Source of the DNA: Glycine soja
Taxonomy: Eukaryota > Streptophyta > Magnoliopsida > Fabales > Fabaceae
Length of the DNA: 64,000 nucleotides
Direction: 5' to 3'
Assembly (NCBI RefSeq): GCF_004193775.1
Contig: NC_041007.1
Coordinates: 29,600,850 to 29,664,849 of the forward strand
In this document: positions 11,419 through 19,483 of the stretch, piece by piece
Layout: each line of letters opens with the position of its first letter
Position numbering within the stretch: the first letter of the stretch is position 1
The notes under the pieces: model-generated
What the model saw: only the letters and a program-made list of their open reading frames with translations
The model's database searches: none
Told to the model about the DNA's origin: nothing
Program-made: the position numbers and the translations under genes

Positions 11419-11802
11419 AGAGGACTACACATCCTCGCCTTCAGAGGACTGCACGTCCTCACCTTGAGAGGACTACACGTCCTCGCCTTTAGAGGACTAC
11501 ACGTCCTCGCCAAAAGAGGGCTGTACGCCCTCACCTTGAGAGGACTACACGTCTTCGCCAACAGAGGGTTGCACGCCCTCACCTTGAGAGGACTACACGT
11601 CCTCGCCAACAGAGGGTTGTACGCCCTCACCTTGAGAGGACTACACGTCCTCTCCAACAGAGGGCTGCACGCCCTCACCTCCAGAGGACTACACATCCTC
11701 GCCTTGAGAGGGCTCCACGCCCTCACCTTTAGAGGGCTACGTGTCCTCATTTTCAGTGTGCTCCACATCCACACCTTAAGAGAATTTAAGGTCCTCTGTC
11801 CT
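11419..11802 (+). repeat. 24-bp minisatellite of hairpin units
   Basis: About 16 units of 24 bp. Each core unit contains two 6-base arms around a 5-base loop: GAGGAC...GTCCTC or GAGGGC...GCCCTC. Arms usually match within a unit, and alternate units form a 48-bp dimer in the middle. The period is a multiple of three, so both strands stay open for 162 codons, but the products are only repetitive (RGLHVLTL-like and CSPLKVRA-like) and are unlikely to be genes. Confidence 0.9.
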
Positions 11803-11829
11803 TAAATGCTTAACAGAGACTTGCACTCC

Positions 11830-12712
11830 CGGTTAAGGGACCAATAGTTTCCTTTTAACGGTTCCTGGGCCACCCCCTAATATTGGAGGAGGGCCAACTG
11901 TGCGAATACAACCAGAGAGGGAGGCTATCACACAGCTACTATGCATACCGGGGCAAGATTTCACCCGTGCCGCTGCAAAGAGACGAGTGCGGATCATGCG
12001 CACCAACATGACCACTCTTACACATATATAGATGACATTGCTACTTAGCAACATTCTGCCCAGCGACCGCAATGTCAATCTCCCCCTGCAAAAGTATCAG
12101 TTGGTCTGTGTCGTCCCGACATGGGTAAGTATGCATATGGTTCAACTGATTTCTGATACCATCTATTTTGCAGGGATCGCACCCACAAAGACACCCAGTG
12201 GACCTGAAGAAGTCCAACAGGGCCCTGGGGTTTCCAGCTCTGGTTACGGGCCTCTATCAGTCCTACAGGGTGCCCGTACCCCCCCGGCAAGGTCACGTCA
12301 TCATAGGTAAGTATGCACATCGCTCAACTGATTTCTGATTTCATCTATTGTTTGCAGGGATCGCGACTGCAAGACACCTAGTGGACCCAAAGAAGTCCAA
12401 CAGGGTCTTGGAGTTGTCAAGCTCTAATTACGGGTCTCTGTCAGTTCTACGGAGTACCTGTCACCTCCAGCAAGGGCATCAGGCCCCCTACTAACCGGGC
12501 TTTCATCAAGAAGTACTGCGTCTCCAGGCAGGCGCAGGGCGAAACACCACAGCAGCCTGGGGATGGCCGGTAGCGGGCAATAGACGCACCACCGCCACCT
12601 GTAGAGTTCACCTCTGCTCATCCACAAAAAGGTTTGAGTATTGCCTACACCACATGGCCGACCAGCAGGCTACCAAGTCCAAAGCCAAAGATAAGCAAAA
12701 GTGCTAGGTCCG
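11830..12712 (+). pseudogene. 3' extra ORF of element A, degenerate and internally duplicated
   Basis: Remnant of the accessory ORF seen better in element D at 52425-53674. Recognisable segments are GQDFTRAAAKRRVRIMRTNMTTL near 11958-12028, LLLSNILPSDRN (12035-12070) and the YxFAGIAP region. The stretch 12122-12310 is repeated in diverged form at 12307-12490. A stop ends the first segment at TAG 12029-12031. The function is unknown; I recall the family as a 'putative plant transposon protein' domain (PF20167-like), not verified. Confidence 0.7.
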
Positions 12713-12894
12713 TGACCAACAAGCCATCAAGCGTCCAGCTCAAGACGTTAAAGAAGCGCTACTAGGAGGCAACCTAGTAACTTTTAAATTTCTGCTTGCT
12801 ATTTGATCACCTTTTGTTTCTCAAGTCATATTGGGACACACCTAGTTGCTCATGATCCTAAGAATTTAAATAAAACGAGCACAAGCTCGGAAGG

Positions 12895-13200
12895 TAGTCA
12901 TACCTCACAAAATATATGTATGCGTGTTTAGGTAGTGAAAAATACCTTAGATATGCATGTATGTAATTTAGGTAGCAAACAACTACCTCACAAAATATAT
13001 ATGTATGTTTAGGTAGCAAGATACCTTAGATATGCATGTATGTAGCAAAAAGATACCTCACAAAATATATATATGTATGTTTAGGTAGCAAGATACCTTG
13101 GATATGCATGTATATAGCAAAAATACCTCACAAAAATATACACATGTTTAGGTAGCAAGATACCTTGGATATGCATGTATATAGCAAAATACCTCATGAA
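12895..13200 (+). repeat. ~70-bp tandem repeat (TAGGTAGCAAGATACCT units)
   Basis: Four to five units start TACCTCACAAAATATAT at about 12901, 12983, 13054 and 13123, and TACCTCATG at 13189; periods shrink from 82 to 66 bp. Units contain GGTAGCAAGATACC, an inverted GGTA/TACC pair. It is followed by A-rich sequence to 13275. Confidence 0.8.
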
Positions 13201-13785
13201 AAAAAGGAAAAAAAAAACAAATGAGAAAAAGAAATGAACAAATGAAAAAACAAAAAAGAAAGAAAAAAAAATAAGTTGTCTAGCTGAAAAACCAACATGC
13301 TTTTGAAAAGAGATGACTTCCAACTTTTCTTTGAAAAAAAATTCGCTGATCATAGCTAGTTTTTGAAAAACAATGTGTGTACACCCGAAGGGTGAACGCT
13401 GTGAAATTTCCCCGGACGCCCGAAATGGACTCGAATGAATGCACAAATTGATAAAAGAACATATTTTGGAAACATTGGGTTGATTTAAAATACAGGAAAT
13501 GAATCCTGAGCCCTAGCATCACATGACCATAAAAATTTGACACTTGAGTGTCCGCATAGGTGCATGCATGACCAGTTTTGCATAAAATTTCCAAATCATC
13601 ATTTTTGCATTTGTGTCATGGAAATAATGTGGGGCATCCCTTTTATCCTTGAGCCAAACCAAACCCCGACATGTATCATGTCTATCCATTCTACAAGCCT
13701 TGAGCCAAAATCCTGACTCACCATAAACCTTGACCCAGGGTGAGAATGTCAATCCTTACCCTCGAAAGCAAAAAAAGAAAAGAAA
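13201..13785 (+). other. Element A 3' region, non-coding
   Basis: This matches the equivalent part of element D (about 53930-54470) in order and wording, e.g. AACATGCTTTTGAAAAGAGA near 13288. No gene is visible. It is conserved enough between A and D to suggest a functional 3' untranslated region. Confidence 0.6.
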
Positions 13786-13975
13786 GGAAATTCCCAATCA
13801 AAGAGTGGGAGAAAGCAAAAAGAAAAGAAAGGAAATTCCCAATCAAAGAGTGGGAGAGAGAAAAAAGAAAAGAAAGGAAATTCCCAATCAAAGAATGGGA
13901 GAAAGTAAAAAAAAAAGAAGTAAAAGGAAGGAAAGAAAGCTCCTGATCAAGGATCGAAAGAAATCAGAAGAAATG
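13786..13975 (+). repeat. 45-bp purine-rich tandem repeat
   Basis: GGAAATTCCCAATCAAAG starts at 13786, 13831 and 13876, with a diverged fourth unit near 13930. Each unit has a short hairpin (TCCCA...TGGGA). The counterpart in element D lies at 54470-54590, where one unit reads TCCCGAT...ATCGGAA. Confidence 0.8.
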
Positions 13976-14608
13976 TGCAGAAAGGTCTTTGGACCAGACA
14001 ATATCTGAACAGTACAGAATTGTCACCAAATAAACAAAAAAGGGAAAGGGAACCACGACCTGAAAGTGGTCTTCTCCCTTCGATTACCAACCAAAATCCT
14101 GTGCGTCGGTGACTTGTCCGCCTCGTGCAAAACAAAAACAGAAAAGAAAAAAAAGCCAGAAAAAAAATCATCAAAAGCAAAAAAAAACCACCAAAAAAAC
14201 CCATTCCCAAGGGAAGTCCTATTGATCCATGATCACGCATGTAATTTTTGATTTGATAGGAAATAATTTGCAAAGTCAAGTCATGACATATCTATCGTTC
14301 GGAATTAGGATGAAACACTTACCTGTGCGAGATTGATACACTTTGAGTGATTTTCTTCTATTTTTGTCGAACCCGGTGTTTCCTCTAAATGGTCATTTAG
14401 AAACGAAATGCTAAACATCCAAAATCTCATTTGTGGTTATGAGAAAATTTCATCAGCAGATTCTCCTTCCCCGATAGACACATTGTTTTTTGTCCGAAAA
14501 GCATATGTTGATCTGATTAGTTGGAAGTTTTATCTCTTTACTAAAGCACGTTCGCATTTTAGCGAAGAAAACATCAAGACTATTTCTAGTCTCACAAGTT
14601 ATCCAGAA

Positions 14609-14898
14609 CTATGTAGGTCTGAGTTCCTCATTGGAGGATACGTAGGAGCAAGAGCCTCGCTTTTGTCGACCACACCACCTTTTGTTGCCATGACCCAAGA
14701 GCTGGTAACCCGCGGAGACACCTTACAGTTATCCGCACCTCGTCATTCAGTGACCCCAAGTGTGATTGGTGAGCAGAGGCCAATGTGGTCATCTGTGCCC
14801 TTTCCGGAGATGTCAGCATCTTCCGGTGGAGACTTTTTCATGTCTCACAAGTTATCTAGAACTACGTAGGTCTGAGTTCCTCATTGGAGGATACGTAG
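14609..14898 (+). repeat. Two TACGTAG double-stem hairpins in element A 3' region
   Basis: Copies at 14609-14645 and 14862-14898. Each has outer arms CTACGTA/TACGTAG (the first copy CTATGTA, a G-T pair) and inner arms TCCTC/GAGGA. The same motif is present in the LTRs at 3088-3130 and 16878-16920. Between them, 14646-14860 is non-coding. Confidence 0.75.
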
Positions 14899-14938
14899 GA
14901 GCAAGAGCCTTGCTTTTGTCGGCCGCCCCACAATCTCT

Positions 14939-15530
14939 GTCATACTGACCCTGAGGTCATGTGACGTGCGGAGACAAAATTTGGTCATTCCGCACCCCTT
15001 TGCCATTCAGACACAGTCGTGTCCGATGGCACGCAGAGACAAATTATGGTCATTCTGCACCCTTTTGTCATCCAGAGGCGGCGGGCCCGATGACATGCAG
15101 AGACAAATTATGGTCATTCTGCACCCTTTTGTCATCCAGAGGCGACGGGCCCGATGACATGCGGAGACAAAATTTGGTCATTCCGCACCCCTTTGCCATT
15201 CAGACACAGTTGTGCCCGATGGCACGCAGAGACAAATTATGGTCATTCTACACCCTTCGTCAATCGCGGCCGACAAGCCCGTTGACACGCGGAGATTTAC
15301 ATCATCTTCCACACTCACAAGATCTGTCATACTGACTTTTGAGTCACGCTGACGGGCGGAAATACCCGAGTGGTTATCCGTATAAACATTCTTTTGCTAT
15401 TTGTAAGACAGAACGCTTGATAGCAGGCAGAGACTGACACCGTCTTCTGCACCTTTTGTTCCCCCGGGAACAACGAGTCATTTGCATGCGGAAATTTTAT
15501 GGTCACCCGCGACTCTCGTCAACCGAGAGG
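14939..15530 (+). repeat. Alternating stem-loop array upstream of the 3' LTR (element A)
   Basis: An almost uninterrupted chain of about 18 short hairpins in partly tandem ~64-bp units. Examples: GTGCGGA 14966-14972 with TCCGCAC 14989-14995; TGTCATC 15066-15072 with GATGACA 15089-15095; TGCAGA 15096-15101 with TCTGCA 15118-15123; TGCGGA 15160-15165 with TCCGCA 15182-15187; TTGTTCCC 15456-15463 with GGGAACAA 15466-15473; CTCTCG 15513-15518 with CGAGAG 15524-15529. Arms differ between units but stay complementary. There is no coding potential. Element D has a related 263-bp array at 55295-56083. Confidence 0.85.
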
Positions 15531-15548
15531 AACGAAATTAGTGTCTTA

Positions 15549-15593
15549 TCTTTACTTTCCTTTTATCTCCAATAAAAGACAAGTAAAGAGGGG
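15549..15593 (+). promoter_or_regulatory. Polypurine tract with adjoining conserved hairpin (element A)
   Basis: TCTTTACTT (15549-15557) pairs with AAGTAAAGA (15581-15589), and CTTTTAT (15560-15566) with ATAAAAG (15572-15578), leaving loop CTCCA. The right arm is the start of the polypurine tract AAAGAGGGG that primes plus-strand synthesis just before the LTR at 15598. The same architecture is at 19435-19475 and 56595-56636. Confidence 0.8.
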
Positions 15594-15597
15594 CAAC

Positions 15598-17263
15598 TGT
15601 CATACCCTAATTTCGTCCAGGGACCTTTGCTTGATGACATGCGACTTTTGTTTGGTCCTTGTAAGGTGCTTGGCACCCATCATTAGGCAATTTGTGAAAT
15701 TCTGGGACATGCCGGAAAACAAAAGAAAATATTGATGCACAATCCGTAAGGTTTCGTGACACACCGGAAATCAAATGGAAGCATCGTTGCACAATTAGTG
15801 AGGTTCCGTAACATTCCGTAAGTCAAAAAAGGGATGATTATGTAATCCACAAGGTTCCGTAACATTACGGAAAGAAAACAAGTATCGTTACGAAATTCGT
15901 AAGTTTCCGTAACTTTATGAAAAAAGAATCACCAAAAAAAGCAGAGGGGGTGTACATAGTAAAAATGGGGGTGCAAATAGCAACCAGGCCCACTTGGGCC
16001 CTCCAGAAGATTCCTCCAGAAGGTTGTTGCTTCTGGAGGAAGCAACCCTGCTCGCCTGGGCGAGCTCAGCTCGCCTGGGCGAGCTGGGCAGCAAGCATCT
16101 CCCCTATTTTGCTATAAATAGGGGAGGAAGTGAAGAAGAAAAGGGTTCAGCCCCTTAGGCACTTCTCTCTCTTTCGAATTTGCTTGGAAAAATTGTTTCC
16201 GTGAAGAAAATCTAAGCCGAGGCGCTTCCAAAACGTTTCCGTGAGGAATTTCGCAAAGGTTTCGACCGTTCTTCGACGTTCTTCATTCGTTCTTCATCGT
16301 TCTTCGATCTTCAACGGGTAAGTACCTCGAACCAAGCTTTTCGATTCATTCTATGTACCCGTAGTGGTCCACATTGTGTTTCGTGTATTTTTTATTCTCG
16401 TTTTATTTACTTTTTATACCCCCTTTTGACGTGCTTAAGCCATTTTATTTAAGTCATTTCTCGCTTAACCTAAAAATAAAATAAATTTCCACCGATCGTT
16501 TGAATTGTATTATCCATTAACTTCGGTTAAAATGAATTCCGACCGTTCGGTCGTGCCGTAACCACGTTGGAAATCAAAAAGAGGTAAAATAATAATATAA
16601 ATAATAAAAAATATATACCTTTTAGTAAAATAAAGCGAAAAATCAATTGGACGTTTTCTCTTTGGGATTTCTCATTCTTAATCGAATTGACTAATAACTA
16701 AGGTGAAACTAAGGCTAAAATCAACTCGCCTAGTCAAGCTCGTCCACAAAAATAGGTTTTTGAAAGTTTATCACTTCAATTTCTTATTAAGTAAAATGGG
16801 TCATTTTTAAGGTCCAACGCCTTAAAATGATCACCTTTCAAGTAAAAAGAATCACTTGATTCACGCATAAGAAAGAACTACGTAGGTCTGATTTTCTCAT
16901 CCCAATTGAGGAATACGTAGGAGCAAAGGGAAACACCCTTGTCGACCACAAAAAGAGAAAAAATATAAAAAGGGTATAAAGGATATAAGGACATAAAAGG
17001 GAACGTAAAAATCAAAGTCATGTTTGCACATTCGATTAAAGGCTGCCGTCCCTTGTGACGGACGTGTGGGGTGCTAATACCTTCCTCGTGCGTAAATACA
17101 ACTCCTGAACCTTTCACTTAAATGTTCGTAGATCGCGTCTTTTCTGGTTTTTCCGACGTTTTCCTCAAATAAACATTGGTGGCGACTCCGCGCGTATTCC
17201 TTTCGTGGAACACGCATCCCGCGAGTCTCGCGTCGCCCTCCCGCCGAAGGGTAGGTTGCGACA
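15598..17263 (+). mobile_element. 3' LTR of element A
   Basis: 1666 bp and about 98 percent like the 5' LTR. It has two copies of the CTCGCC/GGCGAG dyad (16050-16065 and 16068-16085) before the TATA box at 16112-16120. It ends GGTTGCGACA followed by target duplicate cttag. Confidence 0.92.
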
Positions 17264-17268
17264 CTTAG

Positions 17269-17582
17269 GCTATAAATAGAGGTCATGTGTGTGCAATTTT
17301 TTCAACTTTGATCATTTGAATATTAACTTCAGATTTCAGAGCTCTTTTAGAGCACAAAATTTCGTGCTCTTCTCTCCCTCTCCCTTCATTCATCTCCTTC
17401 TTCCTCCAAGCTCTTATCCATGGCCTCCTATGGTGGTGAGCTTCTTCTAGACTCATCTTCTCCTTGAAGTGGCGTCTCCTCTCTCTCTTCCTTCTCCATT
17501 CCATTGCCATTTATCTTCCAAGAAGCAAAGGAATCCATTGATGAAGAAGATCCTAGGCCTACAAGCTCCAATGGAGCTTACA
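17269..17582 (+). mobile_element. CRM-like LTR, right part
   Basis: Continuation of 1155-1809 after element A. CTATAAATAG just inside (17269-17280) is a likely TATA box, so A split the LTR immediately upstream of its promoter. It ends GGAGCTTACA. Confidence 0.7.
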
Positions 17583-17587
17583 TCATG

Positions 17588-17600
17588 TGGTATCAAGAGC
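17588..17600 (+). other. Primer-binding site, initiator-Met tRNA type
   Basis: TGGTATCAAGAGC follows the LTR end by five bases. It matches the initiator-Met primer site TGGTATCAGAGC with one extra A. It marks the 5' end of a CRM-like element on the plus strand. Confidence 0.75.
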
Positions 17601-18199
17601 ATCTTCATCTGGGTGATGTTCTTTTGCTTCCTCTATCATTTTGTTCGGTGAATTCTCTTTAATTCCTTGTTCTTCATCTTATTCTCCTTGTATGTCCTCC
17701 ATTGTCTTATGGTTTGGTACTGTTTAGAATAGATTCAAAAAAATAAACCGATTAAATCTTAGATCTACACTTGTTCTTGCATTTCTATGGTTCAAATTTT
17801 GTAGATCTACTCTTGAATCATGTTTTTTGTGTTGATTTTAGGTTCTATCATTTTTCATTCATAATATTCTTGTGCTGAACCTTTAGATCTAAATTTTCTT
17901 CCAAAATATAGATTAGAAAAAAAAAACACAAACATCTAAGTGTAAATCACTTAATCCATGTTGTCTTAGAGTCATGTTTAGTCATAGTAATTGTCACATT
18001 ATGTTCTAAGTTTGTGTTGAATTTTTATTTTGTTGATTGAATTCTAGATACATTTGTTCATGTATTCTTGTCATTCTTAGCCTATCTTTTGAATTTTGAG
18101 TCTAATTCATGCATGTTATTTAGTTCATAACATGTTCTAAATCAATTCCTAGAAGTAGTCTTGTTCTTGAACTTTTTTTTGTATTCTAAGTTTCGTGTG
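17601..18199 (+). other. CRM-like leader fragment
   Basis: AT-rich, non-coding. It shares stretches such as TTTCTATGGTTCAAATTT with the reverse-strand leader at 23344-25147. gag is not reached; the element is replaced by the minisatellite and Ogre-type sequence. Confidence 0.6.
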
Positions 18200-19145
18200 G
18201 TTCATGATGCCCACGAATTGATTGCCTAGCGCTGTTCATGCATCCTCCACCATCAAATCTTATTCGGAGCCCCATGAATTGATTGTCATTCTTGCATCCT
18301 CCACCATCGAGTCCGGAGCCCCACGAATTGATTGCCTAGCGCTGTATGTGCATCCTCCACCATCAAATCTTATTCGGAGCCCCATGAATTGATTGCCATT
18401 CATGCATCCTCCACCATCAAGTCCGGAGCTCCACGAATTCATTGCCTAGCGCTGTTCGTGCATCCTCCACCATCAAATCTTATTCGGAGCCCCATGAATT
18501 GATTGCCATTCATGCATCCTCCACCATCGAATCCGGAGCCCCACGAATTGATTGCCTAGCGCTGTTTGTGCATCCTCCACCATCAAATCTTATTCGGAGC
18601 CCCATGAATTAAGTGTCGTTCATGCATCCTCCACCATCGAGTCCGGAGCCCCACGAATTGATTGCCTAGCGCTGTTCGTGCATCCTCCACCATCAAATCT
18701 AATTCAGAGCCCCATGAATTGATTTCCATTCATGCATCCTCCACCATCGAGTCCGGAGCCCCACGAATTGATTGCCTAGTGCTGTTCTTGCATCCTCCAC
18801 CATCAAATCTTATTCGAAGCCCCATGAATTGATTGCCATTCATGCATCCTTCACCATCGAGTCCGGAGCCCCACGAATTGATTGGCTAGCGTTGTTCGTG
18901 CATCCTCCACCATCAAGTCCGGAGCCCCACGAATTGATTGCCTAGTGCTGTTCGTGCATCCTCCACCATCAAATCTTATTCGGAGCCCCATGAATTGATT
19001 CTCATTCATGCATCCTCCTCCATCGAGTCCGGAGCCCCACGAATTGATTGCCTAGCACTGTTCGTGCATCCTCCACCATCAAATCTTATTCGGAGCCCCA
19101 TGAATTGATTGCCTAGCGCTGTTCATGCATCCTCCGTTATCAAGT
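18200..19145 (+). repeat. 110-bp minisatellite (two ~55-bp half-units)
   Basis: ATTGCCTAGC anchors recur at 18221, 18331, 18441, 18551, 18661 and 18771, with the variant ATTGGCTAGC at 18881, all exactly 110 bp apart; then half-unit steps occur at 18937 and 19108. Each unit is two related halves (one with CATCAAATCTTATTC, one with CATCGAGTCCGGAG). Units are highly similar, so the array is young or homogenised. There is no credible gene. Confidence 0.92.
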
Positions 19146-19483
19146 ACGGAGACTCCGGTGAGGGGAAAATACGGTTTTTGTTATTTTCCCAAACGGTTCC
19201 TTCACCAAACATGTGTATACGTATATATTATGTTCTTTTTTGTTTGTTTGTTTTGTTTTGTGTTGTGCAGAGAAAGAAGAAGGAGAGATGGGAGTCAATT
19301 ATTTCAAATCGTTTTGGGTTGGAACTATTGTGATTGAGATCAATTAAATCCCCATGATGGGCAAAGGATGGCCTTCAGGAGTCATCATAGATTAATTACG
19401 GAAAAGGGCTAAGACAGACGAAATCAGTGTTTTATCTTTACTTTCCTCCTATCTCCGATAGGAGGTAAGTAAAGAGGGGCAAC
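19146..19483 (+). mobile_element. 3' end of a truncated Ogre-type interior (element B)
   Basis: The last ~80 bp match the pre-LTR segment of A and D, including the hairpin TCTTTACTT (19435-19443) / AAGTAAAGA (19467-19475), inner CTCCTATC/GATAGGAG, and the polypurine tract, directly abutting the LTR at 19484. The exact junction with the minisatellite is unclear. Confidence 0.65.

Larger units (their letters stand above)
1810..17263 (+). mobile_element. Element A: 15.45-kb non-autonomous Ogre/Tat-type retrotransposon
   Basis: A complete LTR element with TGTCATACCC...GGTTGCGACA termini. The 5-bp target duplication cttag (1805-1809 and 17264-17268) is perfect. LTRs are 1810-3473 and 15598-17263. 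By eye they differ at roughly 30 positions plus two short indels (about 2 percent), so insertion is recent. A tRNA-Arg-type primer site and an AAAGAGGGG polypurine tract are in place. The interior holds degraded ORF1, gag and a 3' extra ORF, but no recognisable protease, reverse transcriptase or integrase. It must have been copied with proteins from another element. Ogre/Tat assignment rests on the Arg-type primer site, an extra ORF upstream of gag, large size, and similarity to element D. Confidence 0.9.

Noticed and set aside
11286..11805. 162-codon ORFs on both strands
   Set aside because: They arise because the 24-bp repeat is a multiple of three with no stop in the unit; the products are only repeats.
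12123..12171. Perfect-looking mini-intron (GTAAGT...TTTTGCAG, 49 nt) in element A accessory ORF
   Set aside because: The same bases translate in frame to the conserved HMVQLISDTIY-type segment seen in element D, so it is coding sequence resembling splice sites. It is also too short for a typical plant intron.
13730..14008. Lys/Arg-rich ORF of 92 codons
   Set aside because: Produced by the 45-bp purine-rich tandem repeat; its counterpart in element D is not conserved as a frame.
14939..15530. CRISPR-like regularly spaced repeats
   Set aside because: Plant nuclear context, repeats contiguous without unique spacers, and no Cas genes.
17583..17605. Possible tRNA gene near TGGTATCAAGAGC
   Set aside because: Only the 3' acceptor complement is present, as expected of a primer-binding site; no cloverleaf.
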